From contig CAIYIS010000048.1 of NCBI GenBank assembly GCA_903926385.1, forward strand, positions 62,001-126,000: a DNA stretch of 64,000 bases, given 5' to 3'. The DNA comes from an uncultured Bacteroidota bacterium (GTDB lineage: Bacteria; Bacteroidota; Bacteroidia; 2-12-FULL-35-15). A program made the translations under genes and the position numbers. This document shows, in pieces, positions 19,067 through 27,396 of the stretch. The notes below the pieces were generated by a model that had not been told where the DNA came from, ran no database searches, and saw only the letters and a list, made by a program, of their open reading frames with translations. The first letter of the stretch is position 1. Every line of letters starts with the position of its first letter.

Positions 19067-19555
19067 ATGAACACAGCGTACCTCATTTTGGGTGGAAATA
19101 AAGGAAACAGAAGTGAAAACCTGAAGAATGCTTTAGAAACATTAGGGAAGCGAGCAGGGGAGGTGTTGAAGAAATCAGAAGTTTATAGTACCAAAGCGTG
19201 GGGAAATACGAAACAACCCGATTTTCTGAATCAAGTAATTTGTTTAAGAACATTTCTCACTGCTAGGGAACTGTTGAATATGGCTTTGGCAATTGAAGAA
19301 AGTTTGGGGAGAGTGCGAACAGAACAGAAATGGACTGAAAGGACAATGGATATTGATATTTTATATTATAATGATGAAATTATTAATACTGCTGATTTAA
19401 AAATTCCTCATCCTTATATTAAAGATAGAAAATTTGTATTAATTCCTTTGGCCGAAATAGCAAAAGAGTTCATTCATCCGGTGACAGGAAATTCAACAGA
19501 AAAAATGCTAAAGGAATGCAATGACAATTTGGAAGTTTGGTTATACAATCCTTAA
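19067..19555 (+). CDS. folK: 2-amino-4-hydroxy-6-hydroxymethyldihydropteridine diphosphokinase (HPPK)
   Basis: Transfers pyrophosphate from ATP to the hydroxymethyl pterin in folate synthesis; cytoplasmic. At 162 residues it has the full family length. The N-terminal LILGGNKGNRSENL, the substrate loop STKAWGNTKQPDFLNQV and the signature RTMDIDILYYNDEII (with the Mg-binding Asp pair) are followed by IPHPYIKDRKFVLIPLAEI. The start ATG follows a perfect promoter element almost directly. It is three bases upstream of the deoxynucleoside kinase, so the two form an operon. Confidence 0.96.
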   Translation: MNTAYLILGGNKGNRSENLKNALETLGKRAGEVLKKSEVYSTKAWGNTKQPDFLNQVICLRTFLTARELLNMALAIEESLGRVRTEQKWTERTMDIDILYYNDEIINTADLKIPHPYIKDRKFVLIPLAEIAKEFIHPVTGNSTEKMLKECNDNLEVWLYNP

Positions 19556-19558
19556 AAC

Positions 19559-20206
19559 ATGACAAATTATAACTTTATAGCCATTGAAGGAAATATAGGT
19601 GCAGGGAAAACAACCCTCTCTACAGCTATGTCGAAAGAAATGAATACCCGTCTTATTCTGGAAGCATTTGCCGACAATTCTTTTCTTCCAAAGTTCTACG
19701 CTGAGCCAGATAAGTATGCTTTTCCATTAGAGCTTTCGTTTTTGGCCGAACGCTATCAGCAGCTAAAAACAGAATTGGTGAAGCAAGACATGTTTCAACC
19801 TGTTATTATTTCGGATTACTATTTTTTGAAATGTTTAATTTTTGCAAAAGCTAATTTGGATGAAGATGAATATGCTTTGTATTCAAAATTGTTTCATATT
19901 ATAAACGATTCCTTACCCAAACCGGATTTGTTCGTATATCTTTATCACAGCATTGAACAGTTGCAGAAAAATATTAAGAAACGCGGGCGGGAATATGAGC
20001 AAAACATAACTGACGACTATTTGATAAAAATTCAAACAGCCTATTTCGATTTTATAAAACAGGTAACAGATTTGCGAGTACTCATTATTGATGTCAATTC
20101 CCTCGATTTTGCAAATAATCCTGATGATTACAAACAAATAGTGAATTTAATAAACCGCCCTTACGATATAGGAATAACCCGAATAACGGCTTCTCGAACG
20201 ATTTAG
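19559..20206 (+). CDS. Deoxynucleoside kinase (dNK family)
   Basis: Phosphorylates deoxynucleosides (usually dA or dG in this bacterial group) for nucleotide salvage. 215 residues. The P-loop is IEGNIGAGKTTLS at residues about 8-20. LSFLAERYQQL and IISDYYFLKCLIFAKANL follow the family pattern, and a lid-like KKRGREYEQNI segment is present. The C-terminal LRVLIIDVNSLDFANN fits the last strand. The exact nucleoside cannot be read from sequence. Second gene of the folK operon; the folK-dNK pairing is familiar in Bacteroidota. Confidence 0.88.
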   Translation: MTNYNFIAIEGNIGAGKTTLSTAMSKEMNTRLILEAFADNSFLPKFYAEPDKYAFPLELSFLAERYQQLKTELVKQDMFQPVIISDYYFLKCLIFAKANLDEDEYALYSKLFHIINDSLPKPDLFVYLYHSIEQLQKNIKKRGREYEQNITDDYLIKIQTAYFDFIKQVTDLRVLIIDVNSLDFANNPDDYKQIVNLINRPYDIGITRITASRTI

Positions 20207-20263
20207 TTTTCTTATTTTGGCTTTATTTAGAGAATAAAAACTTTCATTGTTTGAAAATTTAAT

Positions 20264-20271
20264 TATTTTTG
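20264..20271 (+). promoter_or_regulatory. -7 element for the OmpA/TPR lipoprotein
   Basis: TATTTTTG, an exact consensus match, about 58 bp before the ATG. Confidence 0.55.
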
Positions 20272-20329
20272 CACACTATTCAGAAAAACGACATTCGAAA
20301 AAATTATAATTGAACAAACAAAAACAAAA

Positions 20330-22090
20330 ATGAAAAATCAAAGATTACAATCATTAGCTTTAGCGGTAGCCACTGTTGTTGCATTCTCAGGATGTAACGG
20401 ATTGGGCAAATTGGTAAAAAATGCCGACAAGATAACTTATAAAGTTACTCCTGACCCTCTTCAAATGCACGGAGACAGTGTAGGACTTAGTATCAGTGGT
20501 ACATACCCTGCAAAAATATTCCCTAAAAAAGCAACTGTAACTGTTACACCATATATTAAATATGCTGGTGGAGAAAAAGCATTGAAACCAGTTGTTTTGG
20601 TTGGTGAAAAATCGGAAGCTAAAGGACAAAAAATAAGTAATGCTAAAGGTGGTTCGTTTAACTACACTTCAGATAAAGTAGCCTATATGCCCGAAATGAA
20701 AGTGGCTACTCTCGAATTAAGATGTACAGGTGCTGTGAAATCGAAAACCAAAGATTTGCCTGCTAAAAAAGTTGCAGACGGAACTGTTATTACTCCGCTT
20801 TTGGTAAAAAGTGACGAGAAACCAATTTTGGCAAAAGACAATTTTACCAAAACAATTCCTCACTCTGTTAGTGGTTCAATATACTTTGTTATTAATCAGT
20901 CTCAGGTTCGTGGAACTGAATTGAAAAGTGACGAGATAAAAGCATTCAGAGAATTTATTTCTAACGGAGTTGAAAAAAACTGGGCTTTCAAACCGATGAA
21001 TATTTCGGCTTATGCTTCGCCTGACGGAGAATTAGCATTGAACTCTCACTTGGCAGAAGATCGTGCTAAAGAAACAGTAAAATCAATGATGGACTGGGCT
21101 AAAGATAAAAAAGCAAGCAAAGACAAAAAAGATAAAAGCATCAACTTTACACCAGGAACTGCAAAAGAATTTTACAACACTGTAACTACAGCTGAAGACT
21201 GGGATGGTTTCAAAAAAGCAATGGAAGCATCTTCTTTAAAAGACAAAGATTTAATTTTACGTGTTCTTACTATGTATCCTGATGGCCCAACTCGTCAGAA
21301 AGAAATTAAGAACTTAGCTAAAACTTGGGTTGAAGTAGCTGATAAAATTTTACCAAGATTGCGTAGAAGTGTACTTACATTAAATGCTGACGAAAACAGC
21401 CGTACAGATGCTCAAATAGCCGCTACATTTAAAACAGCTGCCGACAGTTTATCAGTTGAAGAATTAATTTACGGAGCTACATTAACCAACGACCTTAACA
21501 CTAAATTGGCTATGTACCAAAAAGCAGAAACAAAATTTGCTGGTGACTGGAGATGTGCTAACAATGTTGGGTATATCTATATTCTTCAAAACAAACTGAA
21601 CGATGCAGAAGCTGAATTCAAAAAAGCAGATGGTCTTTCGGCAAACAATCCGATTGTAAAAAACAATTTAGGAATATGTGCTCGTTGGAAAGGCGATCGC
21701 AAAGCTGCAATGGATTTGTATAAATCTGCTACTGCTGCCGGAACTGAACCAACTTATAACATGGGTATCATCGAAATTCAGAACGGTAACTATGCAGCCG
21801 CTGTGTCTGATTTTGGAAGCAACAATACTTTCAACATGGCATTAGCTACATTATTAAATGGTAACAACGAAGGTTGCATGTCTACCATCGATAATTCAAC
21901 CACAAAAGATGATGCAATTTCTTTCTATTTAAAAGCAGTGGCATCAGCACGTCAGGGTAAAGCTGATGGTGTTACCAACAATTTAAGAACAGCTATCCAA
22001 AAAGATGCTTCATTTAAAGCTATGGCTAAAGATGACGCAGAATTTATCAAATTCCGTGATAACGCTGATTTCAAAGGAATGGTGAACTAA
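20330..22090 (+). CDS. Outer-membrane-type lipoprotein with OmpA-like and TPR regions
   Basis: 586 residues. The signal peptide ends in a lipobox (FSGC, Cys at about 22), so it is a lipoprotein. Residues 30-170 form a beta-rich domain. Residues about 215-270 contain an OmpA-like helix-strand motif (ISAYASPDGELALNSHLAEDRAKE), interrupted by a lysine-rich insert. Residues about 400-560 are TPR-like (NNVGYIYILQNKLNDAEAEFKKA, KNNLGICARWKGDRKAAMDLY). This arrangement is common in Bacteroidota envelope proteins that touch peptidoglycan and bind partners; no specific partner is evident. Transcribed alone from its own promoter to a terminator at 22115. Confidence 0.8.
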   Translation: MKNQRLQSLALAVATVVAFSGCNGLGKLVKNADKITYKVTPDPLQMHGDSVGLSISGTYPAKIFPKKATVTVTPYIKYAGGEKALKPVVLVGEKSEAKGQKISNAKGGSFNYTSDKVAYMPEMKVATLELRCTGAVKSKTKDLPAKKVADGTVITPLLVKSDEKPILAKDNFTKTIPHSVSGSIYFVINQSQVRGTELKSDEIKAFREFISNGVEKNWAFKPMNISAYASPDGELALNSHLAEDRAKETVKSMMDWAKDKKASKDKKDKSINFTPGTAKEFYNTVTTAEDWDGFKKAMEASSLKDKDLILRVLTMYPDGPTRQKEIKNLAKTWVEVADKILPRLRRSVLTLNADENSRTDAQIAATFKTAADSLSVEELIYGATLTNDLNTKLAMYQKAETKFAGDWRCANNVGYIYILQNKLNDAEAEFKKADGLSANNPIVKNNLGICARWKGDRKAAMDLYKSATAAGTEPTYNMGIIEIQNGNYAAAVSDFGSNNTFNMALATLLNGNNEGCMSTIDNSTTKDDAISFYLKAVASARQGKADGVTNNLRTAIQKDASFKAMAKDDAEFIKFRDNADFKGMVN

Positions 22091-22114
22091 GTCTAATCAC
22101 ATATCTTAAAACCG

Positions 22115-22146
22115 AAAAACGTTTCTCTTAATTGCGGAACGTTTTT
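22115..22146 (+). terminator. Intrinsic terminator
   Basis: AAAAACGTTTC pairs with GGAACGTTTTT around a 10-base loop and is followed by a T-run. Confidence 0.65.
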
Positions 22147-22205
22147 TGTTTATATCTATGTTTATATTTTATAAATTGAAAACATTTATTAAGATTTTTA
22201 ATTAA

Positions 22206-22213
22206 TACATTTG
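22206..22213 (+). promoter_or_regulatory. -7 element for the following secreted protein
   Basis: TACATTTG, exact consensus, about 23 bp before the ATG. Confidence 0.55.
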
Positions 22214-22236
22214 CCTAACGATAAAAAAATAATGTT

Positions 22237-22956
22237 ATGAAAAAAAAACTTCTTTCTGTTCAATTATCTTTACTTTCTGTTTTCTTTTTATTTATTTCAT
22301 CTAATTCATTTGCTCAGGCTGGCAAGAAGCCTGTTCCATTTGATAGCGCTCAAGCGGCAACCTATTATCTGGAAATGAGAGGAACCATTAACCGATTTGT
22401 AGTGGAGGCTGAAAAAGATGCACGATTACCTCCTTTAGGAGGTGCTTCATTGCATGTGTTTTATGGTACTACAGAATACACAACTGCCCTAACAAACGAA
22501 AAGGGGAAATGTACATTCCGTTTGCCATTGAACAAAACATTTAAAATTCAAGTGTCTAAATTTGGTTATGTAACCAAATATTTTGAAGTAAATACAAAAG
22601 TACCACCTCCAAATATGAGTACTTACACTTTTAATTTTGATGTAGATTTGTTTGAGGATACCAAAAAACTAGATGTGACTGTTTTGAAAAAGCCAATTGC
22701 AAAGGTTACCTTTGATGTCATCTACCAAAGATTTCAATATGATGAAGCATATACCGGCCGAATTAATTTTGAGATAAAGAAAATGTATAAACAATACTTC
22801 GAACTTCAGAAACAGCAAGCAGATTCAATAGCCGCTTTCAAAAACGGAGGCCCGCCTGCAGGACCTATAGAGGATAAAGATGATAAGAAGAAAAAGTCGC
22901 CTCCGGCCAAAGGAACTACTCCTGCTAAAGCTACAACTCCGACTAAAAAGAAATAG
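22237..22956 (+). CDS. Secreted protein with carboxypeptidase-regulatory-like domain and basic tail
   Basis: 239 residues. The signal peptide is residues 1-26 (ends SFAQ). Residues about 50-125 look like a carboxypeptidase-regulatory-like beta-sandwich: GGASLHVFYGTTEYTTALTN, GKCTFRLPLNKTFKIQVSK, then GYVTKYFEVNT. Similar domains precede OmpA regions in other Bacteroidota proteins, but here no OmpA follows. A helical KMYKQYFELQKQQADSIAAF segment leads into a low-complexity Lys/Pro/Thr tail (about 210-239), which might bind envelope polymers. Function not known. Single-gene unit between its own promoter and a strong terminator. Confidence 0.7.
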   Translation: MKKKLLSVQLSLLSVFFLFISSNSFAQAGKKPVPFDSAQAATYYLEMRGTINRFVVEAEKDARLPPLGGASLHVFYGTTEYTTALTNEKGKCTFRLPLNKTFKIQVSKFGYVTKYFEVNTKVPPPNMSTYTFNFDVDLFEDTKKLDVTVLKKPIAKVTFDVIYQRFQYDEAYTGRINFEIKKMYKQYFELQKQQADSIAAFKNGGPPAGPIEDKDDKKKKSPPAKGTTPAKATTPTKKK

Positions 22957-22983
22957 TATTAAGAAATTATAAATTATGAATTA

Positions 22984-23015
22984 AAAAGCCCGTTCCTTAT
23001 TAGGAACGGGCTTTT
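22984..23015. terminator. Bidirectional intrinsic terminator
   Basis: AAAAGCCCGTTCCT/AGGAACGGGCTTTT with a 4-base loop, between two convergent genes, with an A-run on one side and a T-run on the other. Confidence 0.85.
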
Positions 23016-23051
23016 ATTTTATGTTTGTTTAAGAAAAATCCTCCAAAGTCC

Positions 23052-23092
23052 AATTCATTCATAATTCATAATTTATAATTCATAATTTATAA
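23052..23092. repeat. AT-rich direct repeat, ATAATTCATAATTT units
   Basis: Imperfect copies of ATAATTCATAATTT run into the stop codon of the methyltransferase gene. Origin unclear; simple sequence. Confidence 0.5.
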
Positions 23093-23629
23093 TCTCCTCC
23101 CTATTCCTAATTTCACAGCCAAATCCCAAACCACAATACCAACACTTACAGAAATATTCAGAGAGTGTTTAGTTCCAAGTTGAGGAATCTCTATTACTCC
23201 GTCACTCACATCTATCACTTGCTGTTCCACCCCCTTCACCTCATTGCCAAAAACTATAGCCAGCTTAATGTTGGCATCAGGAGTAAATGCATTAAGCATA
23301 ATGGCATTTTCGGCCTGTTCTATAGCATATACTTTGCATCGTTCCGCTTTGCAATGTTCCACTGCTTCTAAGGTAGTTTTAAAATATTTCCATACCACAC
23401 TATCAGTGGCACCAAGGGCAGTTTTTTGAATTTCAGTATTAGGCGGACATCCGGTAATCCCACACAGGTAAACAGCTTCTATCAGAAAAGCATCGGCAGT
23501 CCTAAATACCGAACCCACATTATTCAAACTTCTCACATTATCGAGCACTATTATAAGTGGTGTTTTATCCGACTTCTTAAATTCGTCTACCGATTTTCTT
23601 TCTAATTCTGCGTTCGAGAGTTTTCTCAT
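23087..23629 (-). CDS. SpoU/TrmH-family RNA 2'-O-methyltransferase
   Basis: 180 residues, SPOUT knot fold; S-adenosylmethionine-dependent ribose methylation of tRNA or rRNA. All three family motifs are present: NVRSLNNVGSVFRTADAF (motif 1, with the catalytic Arg), LAIVFGNEVKGV (motif 2) and IPQLGTKHSLNISVSVGIVVWDL (motif 3). It lacks the N-terminal RNA-binding domain of RlmB, so it is a short TrmH-like form whose target I cannot assign. Its start is 3 bp from the stop of the upstream glycosyltransferase, suggesting one operon. Confidence 0.9.
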   Translation of the reverse strand: MRKLSNAELERKSVDEFKKSDKTPLIIVLDNVRSLNNVGSVFRTADAFLIEAVYLCGITGCPPNTEIQKTALGATDSVVWKYFKTTLEAVEHCKAERCKVYAIEQAENAIMLNAFTPDANIKLAIVFGNEVKGVEQQVIDVSDGVIEIPQLGTKHSLNISVSVGIVVWDLAVKLGIGRRL

Positions 23630-23632
23630 TGG

Positions 23633-25072
23633 TTATTTTTTTTGAAAATTATAAATTGCAAAGTTTTCATCTGAATAAATCTCCTTGAACTTTGCCGATA
23701 AATCGACAACAGGCATGTAATTTTTATCAATAAATATGTACTTGCATCCTTTTTCTTTCATCGAATTGATGCGAATGGAATCCGAAATTTCCTGATTGCT
23801 GCAATTCCACCCCTTGCGGTTTAAGAAGTACATTTCCTGAGGGTTTTGTCCTCCATTTATCGCCACCAAATCATTGCGCGAAGTAAACCGGTTGGCCATT
23901 TGTTCCATGTTTAATTTATACTTTTCCGAATCTTTTATTCTGAAATCGTTTTGTTGATTTAGTATTCCTTCCATACTAATAATAAAAAGCAACGCGATTT
24001 GCAGTTTTCTGTTTTTGAATTGACCAATACCATAACCCGTAATTAAAGCCATAACGGGCACAAAAGGGATAATGTAATAACTATGGGTTGAGAACACATA
24101 TCCTGTTTTGCACATAAATATAAAGAAAACAAAACTTGTGATACCAAAAATAAGCAACATCAGTTTTTGCATTTGTTTAATCATAAAAAACAAACCGAAA
24201 AGGAAAATTCCAAACGCAACAAAACTCTCGAGCGCTATGAAGTAAAATTTCTCAAATGTATCGGGTGCGTAGGTTATCAAATCGCCCAACCCTTGAAACA
24301 ACCCTCGAGGATAGTACAACTGGAAGTGAAATGTAGAAAGCAGGATGGGGTCCCAGTAAAAATACCAGGCATACATTATTATAAGCACACATATTCCCGC
24401 AAGCGAAAGTTGAATTTTAATTTTTGATTGAATATTTTTATCAAAAAAGGGAATAATGAGTATAGACAATAAATACACAGCCGGAATTTTGCATAGTACT
24501 GCCAATGACGAAAGCACTGCAAACAGCAAGAGATACAGTTTTCTGTTTTCGTACATAAACAGAAGTCCATAGTAAATACCAATCATAACAAGCGAGATGC
24601 AAAATGTATCGGGCATCGATTTTCTACTGTACGCAAACCAAAGAGAGGATAATAAAATGAGGGTGGAATGAAATGCCAGTTTTTGGTTTATAAATCGCTG
24701 AATGGTTTTGTAAAAATAATATGTTCCGATGGTCGAAACAATCAGATTAATCAGTCGTCCGTACCAATGGGCATAACCAAAAATTTTTGAAGTAAGATAA
24801 ATGAGGTAATTAAAAAACGGAAATTCGGTGGCCATAATTCCTGTGTTATTGCCATCCACATCAGCCCGGGGATAAAGAACATTATTATCCATTTGTAAGA
24901 AATTCCGAGCTATCATATTGGTTAAACTTTGGCGCCAGTTATGCCCTATTTCCAATGGAGCATTGGTTATACCATACATACGGAGTAAAAAAAATACAAG
25001 TATCCAAAATCGAATATCATTTAGCCACTCTTTTTTGAATACCACCATTTTTGATAGGAAATTCTGTTTCAT
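23633..25072 (-). CDS. Membrane glycosyltransferase, GT39/PMT-like
   Basis: 479 residues with about ten hydrophobic segments. The N-terminal loop after the first helix has NAPLEIGHNWRQSLTNMIARNF and GIMATEFPFFNYLIYL, as in dolichol/undecaprenyl-phosphate-sugar-dependent transferases of the PMT_2 group. These add a sugar from a lipid carrier on the outer face of the inner membrane. The C-terminal soluble part (EQMANRFTSRNDLVAINGG, MYFLNRKGWNC) matches the periplasmic domain of such proteins. Donor and acceptor unknown. First gene of a unit with the SpoU methyltransferase; its promoter is 11 bp upstream. Confidence 0.8.
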   Translation of the reverse strand: MKQNFLSKMVVFKKEWLNDIRFWILVFFLLRMYGITNAPLEIGHNWRQSLTNMIARNFLQMDNNVLYPRADVDGNNTGIMATEFPFFNYLIYLTSKIFGYAHWYGRLINLIVSTIGTYYFYKTIQRFINQKLAFHSTLILLSSLWFAYSRKSMPDTFCISLVMIGIYYGLLFMYENRKLYLLLFAVLSSLAVLCKIPAVYLLSILIIPFFDKNIQSKIKIQLSLAGICVLIIMYAWYFYWDPILLSTFHFQLYYPRGLFQGLGDLITYAPDTFEKFYFIALESFVAFGIFLFGLFFMIKQMQKLMLLIFGITSFVFFIFMCKTGYVFSTHSYYIIPFVPVMALITGYGIGQFKNRKLQIALLFIISMEGILNQQNDFRIKDSEKYKLNMEQMANRFTSRNDLVAINGGQNPQEMYFLNRKGWNCSNQEISDSIRINSMKEKGCKYIFIDKNYMPVVDLSAKFKEIYSDENFAIYNFQKK

Positions 25073-25082
25073 TGTTTGGCAA

Positions 25083-25090
25083 CAAATCTA
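25083..25090 (-). promoter_or_regulatory. -7 element for the glycosyltransferase
   Basis: Minus-strand TAGATTTG, exact consensus, 10 bp before the ATG; predicts a very short leader. Confidence 0.6.
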
Positions 25091-25257
25091 TAAAACTATT
25101 TCGCCCAAAGCAGTGATATTTTCCAAAAAATCGCTTTAAAACGCATTTTGCCTAAACCCGAAAAACACGCAACCTTAAAAATCCTTCGTTTAAACGCATA
25201 TAATAACTTGGGCTATGGGTAAAACGGAGTTTAAGCCTATACTAAAAACTTAGGATA

Positions 25258-25719
25258 GGCTTCAAGACTTCTAGAAAAGCATCCTAAAAATTTAGGATAG
25301 GCTTCAAGACTTCTAGAAAGGCCTCCTAAAAAGTTAGGATAGGCCTCTAGACTTCTAGAAAGGCATCCTAAAAATTTAGGATAGGCTTCAAGACTTCTAG
25401 TAAGGCATCCTAAAAAGTTACAATAGGCTTCAAGACTTCTAGTAAGGCATCCTAAAAAGTTACAATAGGCTTCAAGACTTCTAGTGGGGTATACTAAAAA
25501 GTTAGGATAGGCTTCTAGACTTCTAGAAAGGCATCCTAAAAAGTTAGGATAGGCTTCAAGACTTCTAGTAAGGCATCCTAAAAAGTTACAATAGGCTTCA
25601 AGACTTCTAGTGGGGTATACTAAAAAGTTAGGATAGGCTTCAAGACTTCTAGTGGGGTATACTAAAAAGTTAGGATAGGCTTCTAAACTTCTTGAAAGGC
25701 ATCCTAAAAAGTTAGGATT
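25258..25719. repeat. Tandem array B, 42-bp (2 x 21) period
   Basis: Eleven units start exactly every 42 bp (25258, 25300 ... 25678), with degenerate units on both flanks. Each holds GGCTTCAAGACTTCTAG followed by GGCATCCTAAAAAGTTAGGA. The second half contains the inverted repeat TCCTAA-AAAG-TTAGGA; the first contains the near-palindrome CTTCTAGAAAG. Sub-variants (TTAGGA/TTACAA; GGCATCC/GGTATAC) are shared by several units, a sign of local copying. It lies between divergent genes. The 175-residue ORF through it is a by-product of the period. It is not a CRISPR: there are no unique spacers. Confidence 0.95.
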
Positions 25720-25875
25720 GGTTCGAATTCTTAAAGCTACGCCCTCCAAAAATCGACTTTTCATATTTTTGGTTAAGTATAGAGGTTAGACGATTAAGCT
25801 AATTCTAAAAAATGTGCATATAGACAAATAAATGATACAAATTACACAAAAGTGAATTTCGTATCAAAAAAATTG

Positions 25876-25883
25876 TAATTTTG
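25876..25883 (+). promoter_or_regulatory. -7 element for the 315-residue protein
   Basis: TAATTTTG, exact consensus, about 50 bp before the ATG. Confidence 0.55.
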
Positions 25884-25933
25884 TAATCGGAATCAAAAAA
25901 TTCTTCATTTATAAACAAACAAAAATAATAATC

Positions 25934-26881
25934 ATGTTAGACTTACAGAAAATTATTGATGGGTTATTTAGAGATGCATCCATCACACACGAGCGTCTAT
26001 ACAACTTTAGTATAGACAACATTCAAAAAATGACCAACAACAATCCGGGTGGCATTTATGACGACAACATTACTAACACACAAACGGCAGCCGACAATTT
26101 GCAAACTGCCATGAGCAAAACCACTGGCGACACAGGCACCCGAATGGGAGGAACCACAGCCAAAGATGCACAACGAACAGCTATTGAAAATTATTTGGCT
26201 TTACAAATTCTGAATGCTGCTGTAGTTTTTGGTGGTAAAACAACTGCTAATTACATAGAAACGTATCCAAATGGAATGAATAGTTTTTATGGTGTAAACA
26301 AAGAAACCTTTGCTACCAATGTAGAAGCCTTGATTACAAAGGCTATAAAATTTGAATCTACGTTAGGGACTCCTTTTAAAACCGCTATTACCGCTATGTA
26401 CACCGCTTACTCAACAGCAGACGATAATCAGGTAAATGCCTCGGCCGATGTAAGTACTGATATTACTAACGAAAGCGCTGCTGCCACTGTGCTTGCCGAC
26501 CAACTTACCGACAATGTGTTCGACATAGCACGCAACAACCGCAGAAGCACTACTGCTTTGACAACATTTTTTACACTATCGCTTTTGGAGCCTCAACATC
26601 GCAAACAAATTAAAAAAGGAAATCCAGGCAAACATTCCGAAACCGAAGTTTGCACCATAGAGTACAGTGCCGGAAAACGCACACATATACACAATACCGG
26701 AGCCACCAAACTTACCTTTGGTATGAAACTCGGAGGACTAAAAGTAGGCGCAACCATCACTCTGTTGCCCGATGAAAAAGCTAACGAACCATTTAGTTTT
26801 TATTTCACCAATGGCGATTCGCTTTATGTAGTAAACGATGAAGATGTACCGGGCATGTATCAGCTCGATATTGTAGCTTAA
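25934..26881 (+). CDS. Uncharacterised protein, 315 residues
   Basis: Not recognised. No signal peptide or membrane helix, so probably cytoplasmic. Residues 1-225 are helical and rich in Ala, Thr and Asn, with long stretches resembling a four-helix or phage-like structural bundle (NLQTAMSKTTGDTGTRMGG; AIENYLALQILNAAVVFGG). Residues about 235-315 form a separate beta-rich domain (CTIEYSAGKRTHIHNTGATK, FGMKLGGLKVGATITLLPDE, FYFTNGDSLYVVNDEDVPG), reminiscent of a small jelly-roll or cupin-like C-terminal cap. It is monocistronic with its own promoter and strong terminator, directly behind array B. Function cannot be inferred. Confidence 0.75.
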   Translation: MLDLQKIIDGLFRDASITHERLYNFSIDNIQKMTNNNPGGIYDDNITNTQTAADNLQTAMSKTTGDTGTRMGGTTAKDAQRTAIENYLALQILNAAVVFGGKTTANYIETYPNGMNSFYGVNKETFATNVEALITKAIKFESTLGTPFKTAITAMYTAYSTADDNQVNASADVSTDITNESAAATVLADQLTDNVFDIARNNRRSTTALTTFFTLSLLEPQHRKQIKKGNPGKHSETEVCTIEYSAGKRTHIHNTGATKLTFGMKLGGLKVGATITLLPDEKANEPFSFYFTNGDSLYVVNDEDVPGMYQLDIVA

Positions 26882-26902
26882 ATTTCAGTTTATATTTCCA
26901 AC

Positions 26903-26936
26903 AAAAAAAATCCTGCCTAGTGCAGGATTTTTTTTT
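26903..26936. terminator. Bidirectional intrinsic terminator
   Basis: AAAAAAATCCTGC/GCAGGATTTTTTT, 5-base loop, between convergent genes. Confidence 0.85.
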
Positions 26937-26976
26937 GCTGACAATTATCTATTCACTATTCACTATTCACAATTTA

Positions 26977-27336
26977 CTAATCCCCTATTTCCTTCGTCAT
27001 TCTTTCGATGGCAAAAGCATAAATAACTGCAAAGGTTTCGTCTTGCATATACTTATCCAATTTAGGTTGAAAAGTCTCTGCCTGATGAGTAAGAGCAATC
27101 ATTTTTTGATGATTCTCCACATCATCAAAATTTACTTTTTGTGCCTTTATAACATGGATAAATTCATCCATCCATTTCTCGTAATGATGCATAAACTCTT
27201 GCTGTTCGCTGGTGAGTTTACGAATATCCTCCGGATTAAAGCCACTGGCAATGGCATTTTTACTCACTATTGCGGCACCTGCTGATAGTCCTAAAAGTTG
27301 TAAAAACTTTCTACGTGATGATTGGTTTTCTGACAT
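26977..27336 (-). CDS. Small Tat-signal protein
   Basis: 119 residues. The N-terminus SSRRKFLQLLGLSAGAAIVS is a textbook twin-arginine signal, so a folded protein would be exported to the periplasm, perhaps with a cofactor or partner. The remaining 90 or so residues are helical (TSEQQEFMHHYEKWMDEFI; DDVENHQKMIALTHQAETF) with no cysteine or obvious metal site beyond several His. Family not recognised; it could ride with a larger Tat partner. It lies 60 bp downstream of the transglutaminase-like gene on the same strand. Confidence 0.75.
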   Translation of the reverse strand: MSENQSSRRKFLQLLGLSAGAAIVSKNAIASGFNPEDIRKLTSEQQEFMHHYEKWMDEFIHVIKAQKVNFDDVENHQKMIALTHQAETFQPKLDKYMQDETFAVIYAFAIERMTKEIGD

Positions 27337-27396
27337 TTTTTGGTTGTTTTTTTTTGATTGATTATTTATTATTGTTTTTTCTCTACTGCTTATTCA

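Noticed and set aside
25258-25719. Possible CRISPR array
   Set aside because: The whole 42-bp unit repeats; there are no unique spacers and no cas genes nearby.
26920-27285. 121-residue plus-strand ORF
   Set aside because: Overlaps a terminator and lies antisense to a gene with a clear Tat signal.
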